NCBI GenBank assembly: GCA_902802985.1
Contig: CADCOE010000035.1
Span: 1-45,031 of the forward strand
DNA: 45,031 nucleotides
Direction of reading: 5' to 3'
Source of the DNA: an uncultured Ruminococcus sp.
Lineage (GTDB): Bacteria > Bacillota > Clostridia > Oscillospirales > Acutalibacteraceae
Positions within the stretch are counted from its first letter, which is position 1; each line of letters starts with the position of its first letter. Shown here piece by piece: positions 36,283 through 43,503 of this stretch. Position numbers and translations under genes: made by a program. The notes below the pieces were generated by a model, which ran no database searches, was not told where the DNA came from, and saw only the letters and a program-made list of their open reading frames with translations.

Positions 36283-36396
36283 TTACTTTGTTGATGATGA
36301 TTTCTTTTGAGAGGGAGAGGAATTTTTCTTCTTATTTGTCTTTTTTGACGACTGTTTCGGAGTTTCCGAAGATTTCTTGACACTGACTTTTGAGGT
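36283..36396 (-). pseudogene. In-frame Lys/Ser-rich extension after the DUF6106-like stop codon
   Basis: Directly after the TAA at 36399-36397, the same frame continues open for 37 codons to a second TAA (36285-36283). The segment is about half Lys and Ser (begins TSKVSVKKSSE, ends SSSTK), a composition normal for a basic C-terminal tail. The terminator starts at once after the second stop. I read this as the original C-terminus, now cut off by a nonsense change, or reached by readthrough. Only the frame and composition are observed. Confidence 0.5.
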
Positions 36397-37059
36397 TTAT
36401 TCCTTTGTCGGTTCTGTTGTATTTTCTTTTTCCTGTTGTTGGGGAGCGGGCTCGGAACGATCAGCCTCTCTCATTTTTTGGGCTCTCTTCATCTCCAAAA
36501 ACTTCTTTTTCAGGTCGATTGAAAGGTATGGCTGTATCATATCCATTGTTCTTTCATCGGGATTAAAGAGCAGCAGGGCAGGCTTCTGACGCACTTTATC
36601 GTGAATGACAACATAATACGTACTGGGATCGACTTCATTGATGGAAGCCTTAAGTACCAATTCATATTTAGAAAAATCAACGTTTCGTTTTCCCGTGTCG
36701 GGATCGATCAGCTTGTCCATTTTATCAATGGACTTAACATCAAACACCGTCAGTCTTTTTCTGCTCGATCTTCCTTTAATACGGTCAATTCTCATTTCAC
36801 CGATAACGAAAGTGTACTCATATTCCACACCCGAATTTTTGATAATATAATAAATAAGATAAACACCTAAACCGAACATTAACAAAGCAATCGGTATCAG
36901 CCAGCCGAAAAATGCCGAAAGATACACACTCAAAAAAATAACGAGCACAATGCCAATAAAAGCAAGCACCATCCCCGATACGGTACTCGGTGCCATTTTT
37001 CTTTTAACAATTTGCTCACAGTAATTATTCATCGAATCTATCTGCATATATTTTTTCAT
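36397..37059 (-). CDS. DUF6106-like membrane protein
   Basis: A 220-residue protein. It has the N-terminal block MNNYCEQIVKRK, then two transmembrane helices (about 24-46 and 48-72), then a cytoplasmic PH-like domain (EYEYTFVIGEMRIDRIKGRSSRKRLTVFDVKSIDKMD, YELVLKASI, YYVVIHDKVRQKPALLLFNPDERTMDMIQPYL). A charged tail ends PAPQQQEKENTTEPTKE. I remember this pattern as DUF6106 of Oscillospiraceae; the function is unknown. The start ATG 37059 has AAGGAG upstream and a consensus promoter at 37093-37121. The stop may be premature: see the adjacent extension. Confidence 0.75.
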   Translation of the reverse strand: MKKYMQIDSMNNYCEQIVKRKMAPSTVSGMVLAFIGIVLVIFLSVYLSAFFGWLIPIALLMFGLGVYLIYYIIKNSGVEYEYTFVIGEMRIDRIKGRSSRKRLTVFDVKSIDKMDKLIDPDTGKRNVDFSKYELVLKASINEVDPSTYYVVIHDKVRQKPALLLFNPDERTMDMIQPYLSIDLKKKFLEMKRAQKMREADRSEPAPQQQEKENTTEPTKE

Positions 37060-37092
37060 TCATCTTACACTCCTTACAAAAAACTGTTAATC

Positions 37093-37121
37093 ATTATACC
37101 ACAGATGTTTCAAATATTCAA
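37093..37121 (-). promoter_or_regulatory. Sigma-A promoter of the DUF6106-like gene
   Basis: On the minus strand: -35 TTGAAT (37121-37116), 17-bp spacer, perfect -10 TATAAT (37098-37093). It lies back to back with the plus-strand promoter at 37145-37153. Confidence 0.7.
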
Positions 37122-37144
37122 ATGTTTCTTTTTGGGACAAAGTA

Positions 37145-37153
37145 TGTTACAAT
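37145..37153 (+). promoter_or_regulatory. Extended -10 promoter of the 85-residue gene
   Basis: TGT followed by TACAAT (37148-37153). The -35 region is poor (TTTCTT at 37125), so this would depend on the extended -10. The start codon is 37 bp downstream. Confidence 0.5.
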
Positions 37154-37190
37154 GTTATCAGTTAAACCAACAAAAACGGAGGTAATCAAA

Positions 37191-37448
37191 ATGCTGTGCG
37201 AAAGTATGCCTGACATTATGTGGTTTCTGAATGACAACCGTTATTCAGAATGTCATCTGCTGTTCCATTATATCATTCTGCCCGAGCCAAAAGAAGAAAC
37301 AATGACCGTTAAAATATGGCATGGAGAATTTTGCTACGAAAAAAGTCTGGAAGAAATTTTATCTGAGCGAACATTCCCCATCACGGCAGAGGGACGTAAG
37401 GAAATGATAGAATATATTCGCAGCGAAGATTATGCATTCAGGCAATAG
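37191..37448 (+). CDS. Small hypothetical protein, 85 residues
   Basis: ATG 37191 is chosen because GGAGGT lies 7 nt upstream; the frame is open further left (to 37122) but that part overlaps the promoter. The protein starts MLCESMPDIMWFLNDNRYSEC and has no signal peptide or membrane helix. It contains a conserved-looking core KIWHGEFCYEKSLEEILSERTFPITAEGRKEMIEYI. I do not recognise a family. A terminator follows. Good ribosome site, terminator and codon usage support a real gene. Confidence 0.7.
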   Translation: MLCESMPDIMWFLNDNRYSECHLLFHYIILPEPKEETMTVKIWHGEFCYEKSLEEILSERTFPITAEGRKEMIEYIRSEDYAFRQ

Positions 37449-37483
37449 TAAAATAACAAAATACTTTTCATCCTATTTTCTTG

Positions 37484-37523
37484 CCCAAAAACGCAGAGCG
37501 ATATGTCACTCTGCGTTTTTGGG
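37484..37523. terminator. Bidirectional terminator between the 85-residue gene and yitT
   Basis: A long perfect hairpin: CCCAAAAACGCAGAG and CTCTGCGTTTTTGGG with a 10-nt loop. The genes on both sides converge here. Confidence 0.92.
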
Positions 37524-37530
37524 TTAAATA

Positions 37531-38454
37531 TTATTCGGTTGTGTCTGTTTCGACAGTCACTTGATCGGAATGCTGCACTTTGACCGGTTCATCTTCCTTA
37601 AGGGTCAGTTTTCCTGATTTCTTGATGTGTGTACCGATAATTTCTGCAACATCACTAACAGCAATAAATGCTGATTCATCTGTTTCTTTGATAATTTCTT
37701 TTAATTCCTGTATTTCAAAGCGTGTCAGCACACAATACAGCACAACTTTTTTACCGCTGACAAGACCTTCTCCTTCCATAATGGTGACGGTCCTTCCAAG
37801 ACGTTCGTAGATCTGCCGTGAAATTTCTTTGGCATCATTGGTAATGATCATAGCCGCCTTTGTCTGATCCATACCCGACTCCACAATATCCAGCACTTTT
37901 GATGTAATAAAGTAGGTCAGCAAGCTGTACATTGCTCTGTCAAAACCAAAAATCAAACCTGCGGCAGAAAAAATAATGACATTAAAGATTAGCACTGTTT
38001 GACCTACAGGAAAGTTAAATTTTTTATTCAATAAAATAGCCACGGTTTCGGTACCATCCAGACAACCGCCAAAGCGAATAACCAATCCTACTCCTATTCC
38101 CAGTATGACACCGCCAAAACAAACCGCCAGCAAATATTCATCGGTAGCGTTGACCATCGGAGCAAATATTTCCAGGAATACCGAAAAAATGGTCATTCCA
38201 AAAGCCGATTTGACAATAAACATCTTTCCCATCTTACGAGTGCCGATAATCAGAAACGGAATGTTAAAAATGATCGTTAAAATACTCAGTGAAATTCCGG
38301 TTAAATTATTGATCATAATACCGATGCCTACCACGCCGCCATCCAGTATCGTACACGGCACCAAAAATTCTTCAATAGCAAAAGTGGCGATCACTGCACC
38401 TACAGCTATCCCTAAAAATTCGATGACCTTTCGGATATACTTGTTTTTCAGCAT
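37531..38454 (-). CDS. YitT family membrane protein
   Basis: A 308-residue protein from ATG 38454 (GGAGGTG upstream). It has an N-terminal membrane region with about five helices (DUF161-type repeats; ILDGGVVGIGIMINNLTGISLSILTIIFNIPFLIIG and the GGCLDGTETVAILLNKKF block). A cytoplasmic DUF2179 domain (about 215-285) includes AAMIITNDAKEISRQIYERLGRTVT and VLYCVLTRFEIQELKEIIKETD. An acidic tail rich in Thr, Val and Asp follows. The family is common in Firmicutes; transport or regulation is unproven. No clear promoter is seen in the 57 bp between it and the terminator at 38512. Confidence 0.9.
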   Translation of the reverse strand: MLKNKYIRKVIEFLGIAVGAVIATFAIEEFLVPCTILDGGVVGIGIMINNLTGISLSILTIIFNIPFLIIGTRKMGKMFIVKSAFGMTIFSVFLEIFAPMVNATDEYLLAVCFGGVILGIGVGLVIRFGGCLDGTETVAILLNKKFNFPVGQTVLIFNVIIFSAAGLIFGFDRAMYSLLTYFITSKVLDIVESGMDQTKAAMIITNDAKEISRQIYERLGRTVTIMEGEGLVSGKKVVLYCVLTRFEIQELKEIIKETDESAFIAVSDVAEIIGTHIKKSGKLTLKEDEPVKVQHSDQVTVETDTTE

Positions 38455-38511
38455 ACGAACACCTCCATAAAAATGTAACGCGAAACAACTGTGCTGCACA
38501 CAGCTAACAAC

Positions 38512-38548
38512 AAAAAACGGACGTTGTGTGAAACAATACAACGTCCGT
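38512..38548 (-). terminator. Terminator downstream of pnp and element A
   Basis: An 11-bp perfect stem (ACGGACGTTGT and ACAACGTCCGT, 10-nt loop) followed on the minus strand by TTTTTT. It would stop transcripts from pnp and from the element A promoter, and it separates them from yitT. Confidence 0.85.
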
Positions 38549-38651
38549 ATCAATTTTTACAGCAACCCACTCAAATCATCAAATCAAGCACTAAAATGAT
38601 AAGATGAAAGAAAATCATTAAGATGACTGTTTCTGTATTGTGACAACTTCA

Positions 38652-38752
38652 GTGAACTACCTTTTATTGAAAACTTATAGGCTTCCTGCTTCATCGTTCC
38701 CGTAACCTACTAACTCCACAGGCATCAATTCGAGGTGAACCATCCCTACTGT
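38652..38752 (-). ncRNA. Predicted omegaRNA-like transcript of element A
   Basis: The internal promoter (38759-38788) would start RNA near 38752, so the transcript begins with the conserved GTAGGGA and covers the core and the right end. In TnpB elements the guide is the flank just outside the right end. Here that flank begins TGAAGTTGTCACAATA (from 38651 downward). Transcription could continue to the terminator at 38512-38548. Confidence 0.5.
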
Positions 38753-38758
38753 ACTGCT

Positions 38759-38788
38759 ATTATAACAAAAAAGCTACATTTTTGTCAA
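38759..38788 (-). promoter_or_regulatory. Internal sigma-A promoter of element A
   Basis: On the minus strand: perfect -35 TTGACA (38788-38783), 18-bp spacer, perfect -10 TATAAT (38764-38759), inside the element between its left-end hairpin and the conserved core. Confidence 0.75.
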
Positions 38789-38851
38789 CCTTTGACCCAC
38801 CATTTAAAATTGGTGGGATTGCGGCTGACTTTGTTTTAATAGAACAACTCA

Positions 38852-41047
38852 TTAATCGTTGTTATTGTGGGCTCTGCGGTCATTATTTCTGTGAAAATTC
38901 TGACGGGAACCGGAAGGGCGGCGAGGAGGAAGCTCATTTTCCGGCTTCAATCCTTCTACTTCAATCAAAGCCTCACGGCGTGAAAGGTTCAACCTGCCCT
39001 TATCGTCTATATCGAGTACTTTAACGATAATAGTATCGTCAACATTCACAACATCAGTAACCTTTTCGGTACGCTTAACATCAAGCTGCGAAATGTGACA
39101 CAGTCCTTCTTTGCCCGGAGCGATCTCAACAAATGCACCAAAGTCCATCAAACGAGTCACACGTCCCTTATAGATGGCACCCGGCTCCGGATCGCTGACA
39201 ATCGTATCAACGATGGTCATAGCACGGCGACAGTTTTCCATATCCAGACCGCTGACGAATACGTGACCGTCCTCTTCAATATCGATCTTGACATCACATT
39301 CTGCACAAATCTTCTGAATTACCTTTCCGCCGGAGCCAATCACTTCACGGATCTTATCGATCGGAATAGTCGTAGAAAGCATCTTAGGAGCATATTTTGA
39401 AAGTTCTTTGCGTGGTTCGGGAATAGCCTTGAGCATTACTTCATCAAGAATGTAGTCACGAGCTTTATGGGTTTTGTAAAGTGCTTCCTTAACCATATCC
39501 GGTGTCAGACCACTGATTTTCAGATCCATCTGGATAGCGGTAATACCCTCGTGAGTACCTGCTACCTTAAAGTCCATATCGCCGAAGAAATCTTCCAGTC
39601 CCTGAATATCTACCATTGTCATCCAACGGTCACCTTCGGTGATCAATCCGCAGGAGATACCGGCAACAGGAGCCTTGATTGGTACACCCGCATCCATCAA
39701 AGAAAGGGTGGAGCCACAGATAGAACCCTGCGATGTGGAACCGTTGGAGGACAGTATCTCTGATACCAGACGAATAGTATACGGAAATTCCTCTACTGAC
39801 GGAATAACTGGTACAAGTGCACGTTCTGCCAATGCACCGTGACCGATCTCACGTCTGCCCGGTCCTCTGGAGGGCTTGGTTTCCCCTACCGAATAGGAAG
39901 GGAAATTATAGTGGTGAATGTATCTTTTGGAGGTCTTGTCATCAATACCGTCCAATGTCTGCTGGTCACTGACAGAGCCGAGTGTGGTAATGGTCAGTAC
40001 CTGTGTCTGACCTCTGGTAAACAGACCGGAACCGTGTACTCTCGGAAGAACACCTACTTCAGATGCTAACGGACGCATTTCGTCCATTTTTCTGCCATCC
40101 ACACGTTTCTGTTCATCGAGCAGCCAGCGTCTTACAATAAATTTTTGTGTTTTATACAGACACTCATCGATCTTTTCTGCCTGATCGGGATAAATTTCAT
40201 CAAATTTCTCATGAACTGCCTCATAGATAGGCTTCAGTCTTTCATCACGTACTTTTTTGTCATCTGTATCAAGGGCAACACGAATATCATCTATCGAAAA
40301 CTCTTTAATTGCTTCGAACATTGCCTCATCCGGCTCATTGCTGGGATATTCAAACTTCTCCTTGCCGATCTCAGCCTTGATAGACTTAATAAATTCAATG
40401 ATACTTTGGTTTGCCTCGTGACCTGCCATAATACCGCTGTACATCACATCATCAGGCACAATATCGGCACCTGCCTCGATCATAGCGATACGGCTGTCGG
40501 TAGATGCCACTGTAACTGCCATTCTTGAAACTTCTCTTTGTTCCTTGGTCGGATTGATCACAAACTCATCATCTACCAATCCTACCGAAACGGCAGAGAT
40601 AGGACCGTTCCACGGAATATCAGAAATGCTCAAAGCGATGGAGGTACCGACCATTGCTGCGATCTCGGGCAAACAGTCAGGATCATATGCCATTACGGTA
40701 CATACAATAGATACATCATTTCGCATATCCTTGGGGAACAGCGGACGAATCGGACGGTCAATCACACGGGAAACAAGAATAGCCTTTTCAGAAGGTCTGC
40801 CTTCTCTCTTACCAAAGCCACCCGGAATTTTTCCCAAAGCATACTGTTTTTCTTCATAGTCAACTGAAAGCGGGAAAAAGTCCACACCCTCACGAGGCTT
40901 TGCGGAAGCAGTAACGGCAACGTGTACGACTGTTTCGCCGTAGCGAACCAAACAAGCACCATTCGCAAGCTGTGTTATTTTTCCTGTTTCTACAACGAGC
41001 GGTCTGCCCGCAAATTCTGTTTCAAAAGTCTTATAATTTTCAAACAT
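38852..41047 (-). CDS. pnp: Polyribonucleotide nucleotidyltransferase
   Basis: A 731-residue PNPase, normal length. It has two RNase PH domains (about 10-220 and 315-545) separated by a helical domain, with FFPLSVDYEEKQYALGKIPGGFGKREGRPSE and SDGSSSQ-type core ILSSNGSTSQGSICGSTLSLMDAG. A KH domain (VIGSGGKVIQKICAECDVKIDIEEDG) and an S1 domain (GAIYKGRVTRLMDFGAFVEIAPGKEGLCHISQ) follow, then a short Arg/Asn/His-rich tail. It degrades RNA 3' to 5' by phosphorolysis. GGGGGAA precedes ATG 41047. As in many bacteria it follows rpsO, but here element B lies between them and element A after it. Confidence 0.97.
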   Translation of the reverse strand: MFENYKTFETEFAGRPLVVETGKITQLANGACLVRYGETVVHVAVTASAKPREGVDFFPLSVDYEEKQYALGKIPGGFGKREGRPSEKAILVSRVIDRPIRPLFPKDMRNDVSIVCTVMAYDPDCLPEIAAMVGTSIALSISDIPWNGPISAVSVGLVDDEFVINPTKEQREVSRMAVTVASTDSRIAMIEAGADIVPDDVMYSGIMAGHEANQSIIEFIKSIKAEIGKEKFEYPSNEPDEAMFEAIKEFSIDDIRVALDTDDKKVRDERLKPIYEAVHEKFDEIYPDQAEKIDECLYKTQKFIVRRWLLDEQKRVDGRKMDEMRPLASEVGVLPRVHGSGLFTRGQTQVLTITTLGSVSDQQTLDGIDDKTSKRYIHHYNFPSYSVGETKPSRGPGRREIGHGALAERALVPVIPSVEEFPYTIRLVSEILSSNGSTSQGSICGSTLSLMDAGVPIKAPVAGISCGLITEGDRWMTMVDIQGLEDFFGDMDFKVAGTHEGITAIQMDLKISGLTPDMVKEALYKTHKARDYILDEVMLKAIPEPRKELSKYAPKMLSTTIPIDKIREVIGSGGKVIQKICAECDVKIDIEEDGHVFVSGLDMENCRRAMTIVDTIVSDPEPGAIYKGRVTRLMDFGAFVEIAPGKEGLCHISQLDVKRTEKVTDVVNVDDTIIVKVLDIDDKGRLNLSRREALIEVEGLKPENELPPRRPSGSRQNFHRNNDRRAHNNND

Positions 41048-41206
41048 AAAATTTCCCCCATCATTTTTTATTGGTCATTTTCTCCGTTCAGCGAAAGAAC
41101 AGCACAGGGAGTGCAAATTCGGTTTAGCAATTAAACCAAAAAACAGCCGTTGGCTTAGGATACTGCTTTTTCGTTTCACTGCTAAAATCCGAAAATACAT
41201 CTCTCC
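41048..41206 (-). other. pnp leader without obvious own promoter
   Basis: I see no good -35/-10 pair for pnp here. On the minus strand there are short hairpins (AGCC-AAC-GGCT followed by TTTTTT near 41142-41158, and GGTTTA/TAAACC near 41120-41137). These could be a weak attenuator in the pnp leader. Confidence 0.35.
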
Positions 41207-41307
41207 GTGAACTACCCATTGTTGAGAGTCAATGGACTTCCTGCTTCATCGTTCTCGTAACCTATTAACTCCACAGGCGTAAATTCGGGCTGAACCGTCC
41301 CTACTGC
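41207..41307 (-). ncRNA. Predicted omegaRNA-like transcript of element B
   Basis: The internal promoter would start RNA near 41307. The RNA covers the conserved 70-nt core (41304-41235), then GAAGCAGGAAG, an intact hairpin (CCATTG/CAATGG, 41216-41235), and GGGTAGTTCAC at the right end. The flank that would serve as guide begins GGAGAGATGTATTTTC (from 41206 downward). With no terminator in between, the transcript could run into pnp. Confidence 0.5.
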
Positions 41308-41313
41308 TACTAA

Positions 41314-41342
41314 ACTATAAAACAAAACTTTCGTTTTGGCAA
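41314..41342 (-). promoter_or_regulatory. Internal sigma-A promoter of element B
   Basis: On the minus strand: -35 TTGCCA (41342-41337), 17-bp spacer, -10 TATAGT (41319-41314). The position within the element is the same as in element A. It is the nearest recognisable promoter upstream of pnp. Confidence 0.65.
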
Positions 41343-41395
41343 CCTTAACCCACCGTCTAAAGCCGGTGGGTCAAGGTTGCCGTTTTTCAAGAATG

Positions 41396-41428
41396 GAAAC
41401 AAGGCAGCCTGTAAAAGAACAGACTGCC
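41396..41428 (-). terminator. Probable terminator of rpsO
   Basis: On the minus strand GGCAGTCTGT pairs with ACAGGCTGCC (one mismatch, 6-nt loop), followed by TTGTTT. The T run is weak, so some readthrough into pnp is possible. Confidence 0.6.
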
Positions 41429-41440
41429 CCGAAACAACAA

Positions 41441-41704
41441 TTATTTACGGATACCAAGTCTTGCAATGATTGAACGGTAACGCTCGATGTCAACCTTAAC
41501 AAGATAGTTAAGAAGGCTTCTTCTCTGACCAATCATTTTGAAAAGACCTCTTCTGGAGTGGTGATCCTTTTTGTGTGTTTTGAGGTGCTCGGTAAGGTCG
41601 TTAATTCTCTTTGTGAGAATAGCGATCTGAACCTCAGGAGAACCTGTATCGCCCTCGTGAGTAGCATACTCTTTGATGATAGCATCTTTTTCTGATTTCA
41701 GCAT
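41441..41704 (-). CDS. rpsO: 30S ribosomal protein S15
   Basis: An 87-residue S15, two residues under the usual 89. It has the characteristic [38 protein letters not shown] and [22 protein letters not shown] blocks. It binds 16S rRNA and in several bacteria represses its own mRNA. Promoter at 41822-41850 and a structured leader of about 110 nt. Confidence 0.98.
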   Translation of the reverse strand: MLKSEKDAIIKEYATHEGDTGSPEVQIAILTKRINDLTEHLKTHKKDHHSRRGLFKMIGQRRSLLNYLVKVDIERYRSIIARLGIRK

Positions 41705-41815
41705 TGTTATCCACCTTTGTATAAAATATTTTCGTCAAACCCTTTCGCACTCAGTGAAAGGCTGTGGACTCCCATTAAAGGGCTTATTCCCAAAACCGAG
41801 GGCGGGGCATCAACG
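41705..41815 (-). promoter_or_regulatory. Structured rpsO leader, candidate S15 autoregulation site
   Basis: The leader between the transcription start and ATG has several stems on the minus strand: CCTTTC/GAAAGG (about 41741-41761, 9-nt loop) and overlapping C-rich and G-rich segments in the first 60 nt. S15 leaders in other bacteria are translational feedback sites with varied structures; assignment here is by position only. Confidence 0.45.
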
Positions 41816-41821
41816 TTTTTG

Positions 41822-41850
41822 ATTATAGCATAAAAATTCAACCTTGTAAA
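41822..41850 (-). promoter_or_regulatory. Sigma-A promoter of rpsO
   Basis: On the minus strand: -35 TTTACA (41850-41845), 17-bp spacer, perfect -10 TATAAT (41827-41822). Confidence 0.8.
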
Positions 41851-41893
41851 GTGTTTTTTCATCTTCCTCAAAAAAATCAAAACTGCTCCTGCC

Positions 41894-43492
41894 TCACTCA
41901 ATATTATTCAGCAAGTTTTTACACATCATAAAAATCATCAATGAAATGAATACATTCCAAATGATCACGGGAATACCAATGATTGTTGCCGCTATATCGG
42001 TCAAATGCCCGAGCATTGAAACCGCATACAATCCCGCACCTACTCCCGGTATCATCAGCAGTACAATAAAGGACATATAGAATGTGATAAATACACCTCT
42101 GTTGCCGTCCATACCAACGATTCGCTGTGCCAGGATATTAGCGGCAATATAAACACTTCCGAAACTTCCGTAAGCGATCATTGATATGATAATATCAACA
42201 AAATTTCCTCCTGTCACCACCCCCAATAATCCGAACGCTGCTATTCCGTCAATATACGGCTTGATAATACTGGTTGCGCCTGCCATCATCAGCTTTTTGA
42301 CCGCTCCATCAGGAATAAGAAAAATATACGGTTTGGAAAGTTCTCTCACCCAATCTCCTGCAGCGCTGAAAAAAAACTGTACATACACACATATGACAAC
42401 GGCTGCTATGTAGGTAACGGTAGACGGCAAAAAACCCGCCGCCGTTTTGATCACCAATCCTGTGATCAATGCTACAAAAACCAACACTACGGTTTTAATA
42501 TTAAAGAAAATAAAGCGGGAGCGTCTGGCTCCTTCTCTCAGATGTTTAAAAAAAATAGCAGAAGCACCCCTGCCATGTTTAATGCCAAGCTTGCGTTGAT
42601 CAATATTTTGGGAGTCGATCAGGGAACCGTCCCTCACAGTACCCGAACGCATATCGTTTCTCCATTCATAATAGCTTTCCGCTCTTCCCAGAACATCTTC
42701 GTAGTAATCCAGCCTTGTCCGCCCAAAAATAACGATACTCAGCACGACCAAGCCCAGAAGCAATACAGAATAAAGAACAACTGTTCCAGCCTCTCCGGCA
42801 ATCGTTCCCATTACCAAAGCGTGCATCCAACCCGTGATCGGCACATAATCCAAAATCGGAAGGGTAACAGCACGGTACAGATTTTCAAATGTCATCCCAT
42901 TGGAAAACATATAGACAGTCAGCACTGCCAGTGAAAAAACCGGCATAGCAAAGATAAACAACTTCAATATCGAGGCTCTGCGGGGATGACCGCTGCTGAT
43001 ACAGAAAATAAACATTGTAATAATTTGAACCAATATCAGCATCACCATAATGCCGCCGATCAGAAATACTGCATTCGCCAGTGTAATGTCAAACATTTTG
43101 ATCGCCATTCCGCCATAAGACGCAAACGTAACCACCAACAGCAACATTGATGCCAGCTGTCGCCCGACTCCATAGATCAATATTTTCTTTTCTGAAATGG
43201 GAGCGGTAAAAATATGATTTACATCGCTCATTGCAAAAAAACTGGTACCCGTACTCAACCCTTTCAGAAGAATAGGAATACTGATAAAATACAATATCAT
43301 ATGGTAGGCACCGCTCAATATTCTTTCGTCAAAAGCAGTATCGGGTTTGCCTGTGGGAGAAAAACTAACCACTACCGCATAAATCATACTGATAATAAGA
43401 GCAGAATATAAAATTAGCCTCATTGGATGACGTACCGTATCGATCACCGCATTTTTGACGGTCTTGCGGAGCATAAACAAAATTGAATTCAT
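41894..43492 (-). CDS. Putative ABC exporter permease
   Basis: A 532-residue integral membrane protein with about ten to twelve transmembrane segments in two groups, separated by a charged cytoplasmic loop (about 265-320, YYEWRNDMRSGTVRDG). It begins with the cytoplasmic segment MLRKTVKNAVIDTVRHPMRLILYSALIISM. The block MSDVNHIFTAPISEKKILIYGVGRQ is typical of the putative ABC exporter family in Firmicutes. It lies 11 bp after the ABC ATPase gene, so the two form one exporter of unknown substrate. Confidence 0.82.
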   Translation of the reverse strand: MNSILFMLRKTVKNAVIDTVRHPMRLILYSALIISMIYAVVVSFSPTGKPDTAFDERILSGAYHMILYFISIPILLKGLSTGTSFFAMSDVNHIFTAPISEKKILIYGVGRQLASMLLLVVTFASYGGMAIKMFDITLANAVFLIGGIMVMLILVQIITMFIFCISSGHPRRASILKLFIFAMPVFSLAVLTVYMFSNGMTFENLYRAVTLPILDYVPITGWMHALVMGTIAGEAGTVVLYSVLLLGLVVLSIVIFGRTRLDYYEDVLGRAESYYEWRNDMRSGTVRDGSLIDSQNIDQRKLGIKHGRGASAIFFKHLREGARRSRFIFFNIKTVVLVFVALITGLVIKTAAGFLPSTVTYIAAVVICVYVQFFFSAAGDWVRELSKPYIFLIPDGAVKKLMMAGATSIIKPYIDGIAAFGLLGVVTGGNFVDIIISMIAYGSFGSVYIAANILAQRIVGMDGNRGVFITFYMSFIVLLMIPGVGAGLYAVSMLGHLTDIAATIIGIPVIIWNVFISLMIFMMCKNLLNNIE

Positions 43493-43503
43493 AATAACCT
43501 CCG

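Larger units (their letters stand above)
38652..38820 (-). mobile_element. Element A: transposase-less IS200/IS605-type mini-element with omegaRNA-like gene
   Basis: Read on the minus strand, it starts with the left-end hairpin CCCACC/GGTGGG (38817-38796), then a promoter, then a 70-nt core (38749-38680) shared with element B at about 62 of 70 positions. It ends with GAAGCAGGAAG, a degenerate hairpin and GGTAGTTCAC (38661-38652). That ending is what I remember from the 3' ends of IS200/IS605 TnpB elements, where the scaffold of the guide RNA lies. There is no room for tnpA or tnpB. The right-end hairpin has decayed. It lies between pnp (stop 38852) and the terminator at 38512. Confidence 0.7.
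41207..41375 (-). mobile_element. Element B: transposase-less IS200/IS605-type mini-element with omegaRNA-like gene
   Basis: It has the same layout and direction as element A, 2555 bp away measured core to core. The left-end hairpin is larger: ACCCACCG/CGGTGGGT, extended by GGCAACCTT/AAGGTTGCC arms (41339-41381). The right end keeps its hairpin, unlike element A. There is no transposase or tnpB ORF. It sits between the rpsO terminator and pnp. Confidence 0.72.

Noticed and set aside
38512..38548. The 11-bp stem as a plus-strand regulatory RNA
   Set aside because: No promoter or gene on the plus strand needs it. The T run is on the minus strand, and position after pnp explains it as a terminator.
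38652..41375. Elements A and B as a CRISPR array or riboswitches
   Set aside because: There are only two copies 2.5 kb apart, each with its own promoter and IS605-like ends, and no short regular repeats. The conserved part contains no known aptamer that I recognise.
41707..41901. A 64-codon minus-strand ORF between the ABC permease and rpsO
   Set aside because: It spans the rpsO promoter and the structured leader, has no ribosome site, and its composition is not protein-like.
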